NCBI GenBank assembly: GCA_017441045.1
Contig: JAFSAK010000068.1
Span: 1 to 5,471, forward strand
DNA length: 5,471 bases
Source of the DNA: Clostridia bacterium
GTDB taxonomy: Bacteria > Bacillota_A > Clostridia > Oscillospirales > Acutalibacteraceae
Direction of reading: 5' to 3'
This document shows, one piece after another, positions 1 through 5,471 of this stretch. Position 1 is the stretch's first letter. Every line of letters begins with the position of its first letter. The notes beneath the pieces are model-generated. The model was not told where the DNA came from. It did no database searches and saw nothing but the letters and a program-made list of their open reading frames with translations. A program made the translations under genes and the position numbers.

Positions 1-196
1 GCAATTCCTTTTCTATAAGAGAGCGCATAGCGGCAGAGTTGTTTCTTTAGCAGAATATCTTGGAATAGAAGGCCGTTGCGGAAATGATTATGATGCATTT
101 AGTTGCCACCCCATAAATTATGCCGATGTGGATAAGAAAATATCCGAATTCAGAACACATTCAATTAATATATTACAGGAGATGCTGCAAAAGTGA
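1..196 (+). CDS. C-terminal fragment of a probable polysaccharide pyruvyl transferase family protein
   Basis: The reading frame is open from the left edge (first complete codon at base 2) to a TGA at 194-196, giving 64 C-terminal residues; the start lies outside the window. The visible part contains SGRVVSLAEYLGIEGR, then a PINYADVDKKI segment, then a helix with an R-x-x-S pattern (RTHSINILQEML). This layout (short helix ending in LG-x-x-x-R, an 'I-x-Y-x-x-V' strand-helix turn, a final helix with R-x-x-S) resembles the end of polysaccharide pyruvyl transferases. Enzymes of that family transfer pyruvate from phosphoenolpyruvate to sugars as a ketal, or act on related acceptors. The call rests on resemblance from memory, because the catalytic core is not visible. 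Its stop overlaps the GTG start of the next gene, implying translational coupling. Pyruvyl transferase-like genes and FrhB-like genes are common neighbours in polysaccharide clusters, which supports the call. Another glycan-modifying enzyme remains possible. Confidence 0.6.
   Translation, partial: QFLFYKRAHSGRVVSLAEYLGIEGRCGNDYDAFSCHPINYADVDKKISEFRTHSINILQEMLQK
177..182 (+). promoter_or_regulatory. Ribosome binding site for the FrhB-like gene, inside the upstream gene
   Basis: AGGAGA lies within the last codons of the upstream gene, about 11 nt before the GTG at 193. An ATG at 182-184 is in the upstream gene's frame and cannot start the FrhB-like protein. In the frame of that protein there is a stop (TAA) shortly upstream and no ATG between it and 193, so GTG at 193 is the only reasonable start. 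Confidence 0.55.
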
Positions 197-1422
197 AATC
201 AGCGATTCATCTTGCAGAAAAAGAACAGTGCACTGCGTGCGGTGCATGTAAATGCGCTTGTCCCACAAATATCATAAAGATGCAATTTGATGATATGGGA
301 TGCGAATATCCGTATATTGATGAAGAAACTTGTATCGGTTGCGGACTGTGTATGAAAGCGTGTCCCGTTGATAAAGATTGTTTTCCCGATTCTGCGCTTA
401 ATAATGTGTATGCGGCGTGGAATAGAGACAGCGCCGATAGAGAACTTGCGGCATCGGGCGGAATTGCTACGGCAGTATACCGCTATGCATTAAATAACGG
501 TATAAAAACCTTTGGCGTTGAATATACCCCAAAAAAGAGTGCTTGTTATAAAGAAATAAAAAATGAAAAAGACATTGAGGATTGCCGTAATTCGAAGTAT
601 GTGTTTAGTGATATAACGCCCATACTTCCTAAAATTAAGCAGTATTTGTCAGAGGGCGAAAAGGTAATAGTTATCGCGCTTCCTTGTCAAGCCGCGGCGG
701 TGATTTCATATTTGGGAGGCAGGGCGCCTAATTTAATTATTATTGATATTATCTGTCACGGTGTTTGTCCTGTTACCTATTTAAATCAGCATATATCCTG
801 CGTAGAAGAAAAAACAAAAAAGAATGCCGAAAAGGTATACTTTAGAGATCCTAAATTCGAAACGGGTAAATTTATGTTTTCCGTGTACGATGATAAGGAT
901 TTATTATATAAGTGCGGCGTATATAAAAACGATGTTTACCAGATAGGTTATCATAAAGCGCTTACATATAGAGAAAATTGTTTTTCTTGCAAATATGCCC
1001 AAGATAAAAGAATAGGTGATATAACAATTTCTGATTTTTCGGGGCTTGGAAGGGTAGCGCCTTTTGTTCATAACAGAAAATCCGTCTCTTGTGTTATTGT
1101 GTCTACGGATAAGGGAAACGCGTTAATTGATGAATTGGTAAATTCTGATATGATTGAAATTGAGCACCGTCCAAGTGAAGAGGCATTTGATTATGAAAAG
1201 ATGCTTTCTTCTCCGTCAATACCCCATAATGCTATTGATATTTTTAGAAAAGAATATAGGATATCTCAAGATTTTGAAAAATCAGCCCGTAAGGCGTTGA
1301 GAAAATCCATTCGCAAAAATATGATTAAATATTATCTGCATTTGGATGATATTAAATGTATCCTGGCGAAAATCTGTCCTAAGTTCCTTAAGGACTTTGT
1401 AAAGAAATTGGTGAAGAAATAA
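193..1422 (+). CDS. FrhB/FdhB-type 4Fe-4S protein (coenzyme F420 hydrogenase/dehydrogenase beta subunit family)
   Basis: This 409-residue protein starts with GTG in a GTGA overlap with the upstream stop. Residues 13-24 hold C-x2-C-x2-C-x3-CP (C13, C16, C19, C23) and residues 47-58 hold a second C-x2-C-x2-C-x3-CP (C47, C50, C53, C57), which is a two-[4Fe-4S] ferredoxin-like module. The FrhB/FdhB core follows: SGGIATA at 88-94, ALPCQAAAV at 162-170 (C165), CHGV at 188-191, YRENCFSCKYA at 259-269 and GDITISDFSG at 275-284. In F420-reducing hydrogenase and formate dehydrogenase this domain binds flavin and carries electrons. Stand-alone versions with N-terminal clusters recur in polysaccharide loci beside pyruvyl transferase-like genes, as here, where a redox role on a sugar or sugar-linked substituent is assumed but not settled. 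There is no signal peptide, so it is probably cytoplasmic. The last ~50 residues are strongly basic (16 Lys/Arg against 5 Asp/Glu), perhaps for membrane contact. Family assignment is firm; substrate is unknown. Confidence 0.92.
   Translation: MKSAIHLAEKEQCTACGACKCACPTNIIKMQFDDMGCEYPYIDEETCIGCGLCMKACPVDKDCFPDSALNNVYAAWNRDSADRELAASGGIATAVYRYALNNGIKTFGVEYTPKKSACYKEIKNEKDIEDCRNSKYVFSDITPILPKIKQYLSEGEKVIVIALPCQAAAVISYLGGRAPNLIIIDIICHGVCPVTYLNQHISCVEEKTKKNAEKVYFRDPKFETGKFMFSVYDDKDLLYKCGVYKNDVYQIGYHKALTYRENCFSCKYAQDKRIGDITISDFSGLGRVAPFVHNRKSVSCVIVSTDKGNALIDELVNSDMIEIEHRPSEEAFDYEKMLSSPSIPHNAIDIFRKEYRISQDFEKSARKALRKSIRKNMIKYYLHLDDIKCILAKICPKFLKDFVKKLVKK
1410..1414 (+). promoter_or_regulatory. Ribosome binding site for the flippase gene
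   Basis: GGTGA, the 3' part of the full AGGAGGTGA consensus, sits 7 nt before the ATG at 1422 and lies inside the last codons of the FrhB-like gene. Together with the TAATG stop/start overlap it suggests that the flippase is translated by coupling to the upstream gene. Confidence 0.45.
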
Positions 1423-2882
1423 TGAGTCGTAATAAAAACTCAAGGGAAGGCATATTTGCCGGTATAGGATGGTCATACGCAGAACGCTTGTTATCACAGG
1501 CAGTTTCTTTAATAGTATCCATCATTTTGGCGCGCCTTCTCACCCCTGATGATTACGGGATCATCGCCATTGTAATGGTATTTATCAACATAGGCGACGC
1601 TTTGGTAAACGGGGGGTTAGGTACTGCCGTTGTCCAGAAAAAAGATCCGACTGAACTTGATTTCAATTCGATTTGTTGGCTCAGTTTCGGCGTCTCGGCA
1701 GTGTTATATGTAACATTGTTTTTCTCTGCACCCCTTATTGCGAATATTTATGATTCTGCCGTTTTGGTGCCCGTAATTCGAGTAATGGGAATTAAGTTTA
1801 TTTTCTCGGCATGGAATTCGGTACAAGGCGCGTATGTTCAGAAGAAAATGATTTTCAAACGTTCTTTCTGGTCATCCTTCATCGGCGTTTGTGTCTCCGC
1901 AGTTATCGGTGTTACAATGGCATTTTTGAATTTTGGAGTTTGGGCTCTTATCGCCCAGTACCTCACACACGCCATTATTAGTTCGGTTGTCATTTGTTTG
2001 ACAATTGATTGGCGGCTCAAATTTCAGTTTTCTTTCAAAAGCGTAAAAGAACTTTGGAGTTTCGGTGTTAAGGTTTTGGGGTCCACTTTGGTTTTCACAA
2101 TAAGGGATAATATAAGAACTCTCATTGTCGGCAAGAAATTCTCCACCGACGATTTGGCTTTTTACAACGAGGGACAAAAATTTCCTTCTCTATTAGTTAC
2201 CGATATCGTTAATTCGATTGGCAGGGTTATCTATCCCGTTTTGTCAGAAAAAAAGGATGAAAAAGAGGAACTTAAATCCCTCTTGCGCCGTTCGGTAGGC
2301 CTTAGCGCGTATATTTTGACGCCTATGATGACAGGACTTTTCGTAATCAGCGATACCTTCGTAAAGGTTTTGCTTACGGAAAAATGGCTACCGTGCGTAC
2401 CGTTTTTACGTATTATGTGTATTGTTTATGTTACAAGAGCTTTAAGTACACTTTTCCAAAAAACCATATTGGCTTTGGGTAAAAGCAGTTTAAATTTAAT
2501 ACACGAAGTCGTAACATCAAGTATTACCCTTATTCTTTTATTGGTAGGTGCATTCGTTTTACATAGCGTTGAGTTTATAGCTTGGAGCGCAGTGATAACG
2601 ATGGTTGTAGGCGTAGTAATATATGCCTTCTTTGTAAAGAAGTGTATCGGATATAAATTTAGAGAAATGATTGCCGATTATTTCCCCATAATTTTTATAT
2701 CAATGATTATGGCCGCAGCAGTGTATGTCACCGGAATGTGCCAGGTGCCCAACCTTATAAAAATGATATTGCAACTGGCGATGGGGGTAATAGTGTATTT
2801 GGCTTTATCAATTTTGACCAAAAATAAAAGTTTTAGTTTTCTTAAAGATAGCGCTCTATCGATGTTAAGAAAAAGTAAGTAA
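1422..2882 (+). CDS. Wzx/WzxC-like polysaccharide flippase (MOP superfamily)
   Basis: This 486-residue integral membrane protein begins with an ATG that shares its A with the upstream TAA. It fits the flippases that move undecaprenyl-linked sugar units across the cytoplasmic membrane. Visible marks are a short basic cytoplasmic N-terminus, a first hydrophobic helix (about 23-36) leading into ARLLTPDDYG at 37-46, and GLGTAVVQKKDPTELDFNS at about 65-83 before the next helix pair. The 'ARLLTP-D-G' and 'QKKD-T-D' signatures are typical of the WzxC/TuaB branch (Polysacc_synt_3-like). Many hydrophobic segments follow, including four near the C-terminus, separated by charged loops, for example the SEKKDEKEELKSLLRR loop mid-protein; a count of 12-14 helices is plausible by eye. 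Length matches WzxC and TuaB (about 480-490). The tail is basic (MLRKSK). Its position after glycan-modifying genes and before precursor genes fits repeat-unit export. The substrate cannot be read from sequence. Confidence 0.92.
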   Translation: MSRNKNSREGIFAGIGWSYAERLLSQAVSLIVSIILARLLTPDDYGIIAIVMVFINIGDALVNGGLGTAVVQKKDPTELDFNSICWLSFGVSAVLYVTLFFSAPLIANIYDSAVLVPVIRVMGIKFIFSAWNSVQGAYVQKKMIFKRSFWSSFIGVCVSAVIGVTMAFLNFGVWALIAQYLTHAIISSVVICLTIDWRLKFQFSFKSVKELWSFGVKVLGSTLVFTIRDNIRTLIVGKKFSTDDLAFYNEGQKFPSLLVTDIVNSIGRVIYPVLSEKKDEKEELKSLLRRSVGLSAYILTPMMTGLFVISDTFVKVLLTEKWLPCVPFLRIMCIVYVTRALSTLFQKTILALGKSSLNLIHEVVTSSITLILLLVGAFVLHSVEFIAWSAVITMVVGVVIYAFFVKKCIGYKFREMIADYFPIIFISMIMAAAVYVTGMCQVPNLIKMILQLAMGVIVYLALSILTKNKSFSFLKDSALSMLRKSK

Positions 2883-2898
2883 TTTTAATAAAGCAAAT

Positions 2899-2904
2899 AA
2901 GGAG
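2899..2904 (+). promoter_or_regulatory. Ribosome binding site for the epimerase gene
   Basis: AAGGAG, a near-consensus Shine-Dalgarno sequence, lies 5 nt before the ATG at 2910 in the 27-nt gap after the flippase. It confirms the start. No terminator-like hairpin occurs in this gap, so read-through from the flippase is expected. Confidence 0.75.
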
Positions 2905-2909
2905 TCCAA

Positions 2910-4001
2910 ATGATTACACAAAATGTGACTTTAGAAAATAAAACCGTGTTGGTAACAGGAGCGGCGGGCTTCATCGGGTCTAATCTGGTTATGGAGCTTC
3001 TCCGTACTATAAAGGGAATTCATATTGTCGGTCTTGATAATATGAACGATTATTATGATGTTTCCATTAAGGAATATCGACTTTCGCAAATCCAAAACCT
3101 TGCCGACGGTCAGCCCGATTGCAGTTGGGAGTTTATTCGCGGCAGTATTGCCGATCGATGCCTTATAGATAAACTATTTGATAAGTATCACTTTTCGGTT
3201 GTGGTTAACCTCGCCGCTCAAGCGGGAGTTCGTTATTCCATAACCAATCCCGATGTCTATATCGAATCCAATATAATCGGTTTCTATAATATTTTAGAGG
3301 CCTGCCGCAATGCTATGACGACAAAGTATCCAGTAGAACATCTGGTTTATGCATCATCTTCATCGGTTTACGGAACAAATAAGAAAATTCCCTATTCTAC
3401 CGAGGATAAGGTGGATAATCCCGTTTCGCTTTATGCGGCCACTAAGAAAAGCAACGAGTTGATGGCGCATGCCTATTCCAAACTTTATAATATTGCTTCA
3501 ACTGGACTTCGCTTCTTTACGGTTTATGGACCCGCAGGCCGTCCCGATATGGCGTATTTCGGTTTTACAAACAAACTGCTAAAGGGCGAAACTATTGAAA
3601 TTTTCAATTACGGAAACTGTAAGCGCGATTTCACATATGTGGATGATATCGTGGAAGGCGTGAAGCGCGTTATGAGGTGTGCTCCCGAAAAACAAACGGG
3701 GGAGGACGGCCTTCCTCTGCCGCCCTATGCGGTTTATAATATAGGCAATAATAGCCCCGAAAATTTACTCGATTTCGTAACTATTCTGCAAGAAGAGTTA
3801 ATAAAAGCAAAAGTTTTGCCCGAGGATTACGATTTCGAATCGCATAAAAAACTCGTTCCAATGCAGGCGGGCGATGTGCCGATTACCTATGCTGATACCA
3901 CTGCCCTCGAAAGAGATTTCGGTTTTAAACCGTCAACCTCGCTTCGTGAAGGACTTCGCAAATTCGCAGAATGGTATCACGAATTCTATCAAGAAAAGTA
4001 A
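2910..4001 (+). CDS. UDP-glucuronate 4-epimerase-type NAD-dependent sugar epimerase (extended SDR)
   Basis: This 363-residue protein is an extended short-chain dehydrogenase/reductase, predicted to interconvert UDP-glucuronate and UDP-galacturonate through a 4-keto intermediate with bound NAD. The Rossmann glycine motif GAAGFIG is at 17-23, followed by an acidic residue in GLDNMNDYYD (D43). NLAAQAGVRYS at 100-110 and YIESNIIGFYNILEACR at 117-133 are hallmarks of the UDP-glucuronate epimerase (CapI/LspL-like) branch. The catalytic elements are the serine cluster ASSSSVYG at 148-155 and Y175-x3-K179 in YAATK. YGPAGRPDMA at 206-215 is the uronate-epimerase form of this loop, with Ala where many relatives have Trp. 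RDFTYVDDIVEG at 239-250 and GDVPITYAD at 321-329 complete the substrate domain. Length matches the family. The enzyme would act directly after Ugd, encoded next door. A 5-epimerase or another UDP-sugar epimerase activity is less likely but not excluded. Confidence 0.9.
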   Translation: MITQNVTLENKTVLVTGAAGFIGSNLVMELLRTIKGIHIVGLDNMNDYYDVSIKEYRLSQIQNLADGQPDCSWEFIRGSIADRCLIDKLFDKYHFSVVVNLAAQAGVRYSITNPDVYIESNIIGFYNILEACRNAMTTKYPVEHLVYASSSSVYGTNKKIPYSTEDKVDNPVSLYAATKKSNELMAHAYSKLYNIASTGLRFFTVYGPAGRPDMAYFGFTNKLLKGETIEIFNYGNCKRDFTYVDDIVEGVKRVMRCAPEKQTGEDGLPLPPYAVYNIGNNSPENLLDFVTILQEELIKAKVLPEDYDFESHKKLVPMQAGDVPITYADTTALERDFGFKPSTSLREGLRKFAEWYHEFYQEK

Positions 4002-4012
4002 AAAAAGTTGCA

Positions 4013-4018
4013 TATAAT
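4013..4018 (+). promoter_or_regulatory. Possible -10 hexamer of an internal promoter ahead of ugd
   Basis: A perfect TATAAT lies 12 nt after the epimerase stop, in the widest intergenic gap of the window (4002-4084). No good -35 is visible at the usual 16-18 nt upstream; the best match is about three of six positions near 3989-3994. A TG lies two bases upstream of the hexamer rather than one, so it is not an exact extended -10. In AT-rich DNA a chance match is quite possible. Confidence 0.25.
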
Positions 4019-4075
4019 GTTGCCATGGAGAAGCACTCGTAGGGACTGAAATGCATACTCAAATATAAAATTAAA

Positions 4076-4081
4076 AAGGAG
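4076..4081 (+). promoter_or_regulatory. Ribosome binding site that decides the ugd start
   Basis: AAGGAG is followed by two in-frame ATG codons. The first, at 4085, is only 3 nt away, which is too close for normal initiation; the second, at 4091, is 9 nt away, in the usual range. The second also gives the standard family N-terminus [12 protein letters not shown]. Confidence 0.7.
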
Positions 4082-4090
4082 TAAATGCAA

Positions 4091-5275
4091 ATGAAAATAA
4101 CAGTTGTAGGCACCGGTTATGTAGGTCTTTCTATGGCGATACTGCTCGCACAAAACAATCAGGTTACCGCGGTTGATATTGTCCCCGAAAAAGTGGAGAT
4201 GATTAATAATAAAATTTCTCCCATAGCGGATAAGGAAATTGAAGAATATCTGGCAAACAGAAAGTTAAATCTTATCGCTACCACCGATGGCAAATCTGCA
4301 TATAAAAATGCAGAATTCGTTATTATTTCAACCCCCACAAATTATGATTCCAATAAGAATTATTTTGATACCTCTTCGGTGGAATCGGTTATCCGTCAGG
4401 TGATTGAAATTAATCCCGATGCGATTATGATTATTAAATCTACCGTTCCCGTGGGCTTTACCGAAAAGATGCGAGAGGAATTTAATTGCGATAATATTTT
4501 GTTTAGTCCCGAATTTCTTCGCGAGGGAAAAGCGCTTTATGATAATCTTTACCCAAGCCGCATAATAGTTGGAGTTCATATAAATAATGAGCGCCTTGAA
4601 AAAGCAGCTCAAAAGTTTGCCGCTTTGCTTCAAGAAGGGGCAATTAAGGAAGATATAGAAATTAGGTATATGAATTCAACCGAAGCGGAAGCAGTTAAAC
4701 TTTTTGCCAATACTTATCTTGCTCTTCGTGTATCTTTTTTCAATGAACTCGATACCTATGCCGCAGTTCGCGGACTTGATACCAAATCCATCATTGAGGG
4801 AGTAGGACTGGATCCAAGAATCGGAAATCATTATAATAATCCCTCATTTGGTTACGGCGGATATTGCCTGCCTAAAGATACTAAACAGCTTCTCGCTAAC
4901 TATAATGATGTTCCGCAGAATATTATTTCTGCCATTGTGGCGGCAAACGGGACCCGAAAGGATTTTATAGCCGATCAGATTATTGCAAAATCGCCTAAAA
5001 TAGTAGGTGTATACCGCCTTACTATGAAATCCGGCTCCGATAATTTCCGCCAATCCTCAATTCAAGGCGTTATGAAGCGCATTAAAGCAAAAGGTATTGA
5101 GGTTGTCGTTTATGAGCCGACTATGAAAGAAAACAGTTTTTTCAATAGCCGTGTAATCCGCGATTTAGATGAATTTAAACGGATTTCGGATATAATTATT
5201 GCCAATAGATATAACGATGATATTTCGGATGTATTGGATAAAGTATATACAAGAGATTTATATTTTAGAGATTGA
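4091..5275 (+). CDS. ugd: UDP-glucose 6-dehydrogenase
   Basis: The enzyme oxidises UDP-glucose to UDP-glucuronate with two NAD+. From the chosen ATG it has 394 residues, the length of the short bacterial Ugd class (Streptococcus HasB, E. coli Ugd). The NAD-binding motif [10 protein letters not shown] is at 5-14 (G7, G9, G12) with D29 in VDIVPEK at the end of the second strand. STVPVG at 117-122 carries T118. [11 protein letters not shown] carries E141 and E145. [10 protein letters not shown] carries K203 and N207, and [11 protein letters not shown] carries the catalytic nucleophile C259 and D263. These positions match, to within one residue, the catalytic set known for Streptococcus pyogenes UDP-glucose dehydrogenase. 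The C-terminal UDP-binding domain is present (about 290-394, with [18 protein letters not shown]). An alternative ATG at 4085 would add Met-Gln but is too near the ribosome binding site. Its product feeds the 4-epimerase encoded just upstream. The whole catalytic set is intact, so activity is expected. Confidence 0.96.
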   Translation: MKITVVGTGYVGLSMAILLAQNNQVTAVDIVPEKVEMINNKISPIADKEIEEYLANRKLNLIATTDGKSAYKNAEFVIISTPTNYDSNKNYFDTSSVESVIRQVIEINPDAIMIIKSTVPVGFTEKMREEFNCDNILFSPEFLREGKALYDNLYPSRIIVGVHINNERLEKAAQKFAALLQEGAIKEDIEIRYMNSTEAEAVKLFANTYLALRVSFFNELDTYAAVRGLDTKSIIEGVGLDPRIGNHYNNPSFGYGGYCLPKDTKQLLANYNDVPQNIISAIVAANGTRKDFIADQIIAKSPKIVGVYRLTMKSGSDNFRQSSIQGVMKRIKAKGIEVVVYEPTMKENSFFNSRVIRDLDEFKRISDIIIANRYNDDISDVLDKVYTRDLYFRD

Positions 5276-5276
5276 T

Positions 5277-5282
5277 GAGGGA
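5277..5282 (+). promoter_or_regulatory. Ribosome binding site for the GHMP kinase gene
   Basis: GAGGGA overlaps the end region of ugd and lies 5 nt before the ATG at 5288. It supports that ATG over the one at 5275-5277, whose frame closes after ten codons. Confidence 0.55.
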
Positions 5283-5287
5283 AATAT

Positions 5288-5471
5288 ATGACCGCACGCG
5301 AAGAATTTGAACGCACATATAAAAAGGCGCCGCAATATACGGCTTTTACTCCGTATAGAGTTTGTCCGATCGGTGCTCATTCTGATCATCAACTTGGTAA
5401 GATAACGGGATTTGCCATTAATAAGGGTATAAATGTGGTTTATTCCCCAAAGCAAAACGGCGTTATTGAAA
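5288..5471 (+). CDS. N-terminal fragment of a GHMP-family sugar kinase, galacturonokinase-like
   Basis: The frame runs from ATG at 5288 to the right edge, giving 61 complete codons; the C-terminal ~85% or more of the protein is not visible. Residues 21-31 (TPYRVCPIGAH) and 32-47 (SDHQLGKITGFAINKG) align with the N-terminal sugar-binding motif of galactokinases, whose usual form is PGRVNLIGEHTDYNGG. R24, G29, H31 and D33 are kept, but the Glu after the Gly is replaced by Ala (A30), and DYN is DHQ. As I recall it, plant galacturonokinase has the same style (YRICPLGAHIDHQGG). In galactokinases that Glu helps bind the sugar, so its loss fits a substrate with a C6 carboxylate. The gene follows ugd by 12 nt and is probably co-transcribed with it. 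Predicted reaction: galacturonate plus ATP to galacturonate 1-phosphate. The ATP-binding GHMP motif (GLSSS-like) lies outside the window. GHMP kinase membership is likely; the uronic-acid specificity is an inference. Confidence 0.75.
   Translation, partial: MTAREEFERTYKKAPQYTAFTPYRVCPIGAHSDHQLGKITGFAINKGINVVYSPKQNGVIE

Noticed and set aside
193..1422. F420-reducing hydrogenase or formate dehydrogenase operon suggested by the FrhB-like gene
   Set aside because: No hydrogenase large or small subunit, molybdopterin enzyme or maturation gene is present, and all the neighbours are polysaccharide genes.
1872..2177. 101-codon open frame on the - strand inside the flippase gene
   Set aside because: It lies wholly opposite a well-supported membrane protein gene, its translation is low-complexity and Asn/Thr/Cys-rich with no recognisable domain, and nothing suggests independent expression.
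4019..4051. Very short + strand frame starting at ATG 4018-4020 in the gap before ugd
   Set aside because: It would encode only ten residues ending in TGA, with no ribosome binding site at proper distance; treated as chance.
4002..4060. Possible terminator or riboswitch in the gap before ugd
   Set aside because: The only inverted match found is TGCAT at 4009-4013 with ATGCA around 4051-4055, a 5-bp pairing across a long loop with no U-run after it. No known riboswitch core is recognisable.
3925..4113. 62-codon - strand frame spanning the gap between the epimerase and ugd
   Set aside because: It overlaps the coding ends of both neighbours and has no plausible ribosome binding site or family resemblance that I can see.
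4328..4633. 101-codon open frame on the - strand inside ugd
   Set aside because: It lies opposite the catalytic region of ugd, where the + strand is constrained by known motifs. The translation resembles no protein I recognise and looks like a by-product of AT-rich codon use.
5275..5310. ATG at 5275-5277 overlapping the ugd stop (TGATG) as the start of the last gene
   Set aside because: That frame reaches a stop after ten codons; the ATG at 5288 has a ribosome binding site and opens into a clear GHMP kinase N-terminus.
5288..5471. Plain galactokinase (galK) for the last gene
   Set aside because: The Glu of the GEHTDYN motif is Ala and DYN is DHQ, so the standard name would probably be wrong; left as galacturonokinase-like GHMP kinase until the full gene is seen.

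Overview
The window is an AT-rich stretch of bacterial DNA with every supported gene on the + strand, and it reads as the middle of a capsular or exopolysaccharide biosynthesis operon. The canonical Shine-Dalgarno sites (AAGGAG), standard stop codons, AT-rich codon use and protein style suggest a member of the Bacillota, probably Clostridia. This is inferred from style; no phylogenetic marker gene is present.

Layout, left to right. (1) At 1-196 is the C-terminal tail of a gene that resembles the polysaccharide pyruvyl transferase family. (2) At 193-1422, with a GTGA stop/start overlap, is an FrhB/FdhB-type iron-sulfur protein with two 4Fe-4S motifs. (3) At 1422-2882, with a TAATG overlap, is a Wzx/WzxC-like MOP-superfamily polysaccharide flippase. 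(4) At 2910-4001, after a 27-nt gap with a strong RBS, is a UDP-glucuronate 4-epimerase-type SDR enzyme. (5) An 83-nt gap at 4002-4084 contains a TATAAT hexamer. (6) At 4091-5275 is UDP-glucose 6-dehydrogenase (ugd). (7) At 5288, running off the right edge, is the N-terminus of a GHMP sugar kinase whose sugar-binding motif looks like galacturonokinase rather than ordinary galactokinase.

How the genes fit together. Ugd oxidises UDP-glucose to UDP-glucuronate, and the epimerase converts this to UDP-galacturonate, so the pair supplies an acidic precursor. If the last gene is a galacturonate kinase, it would add a salvage branch (GalA to GalA-1-phosphate) to the same nucleotide sugar. The left-hand genes would modify the repeat unit (pyruvyl transferase-like and FrhB-like) and export the lipid-linked unit (flippase). 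No glycosyltransferase, polymerase or chain-length regulator lies in the window, so the cluster must extend beyond it.

Most of the content belongs to known families. The least ordinary points are the galacturonokinase-like motif of the truncated last gene beside the UDP-GalA pathway, and the FrhB-like protein, whose biochemical role in polysaccharide loci is poorly defined. I see no CRISPR array, tRNA, rRNA, insertion sequence or convincing terminator.
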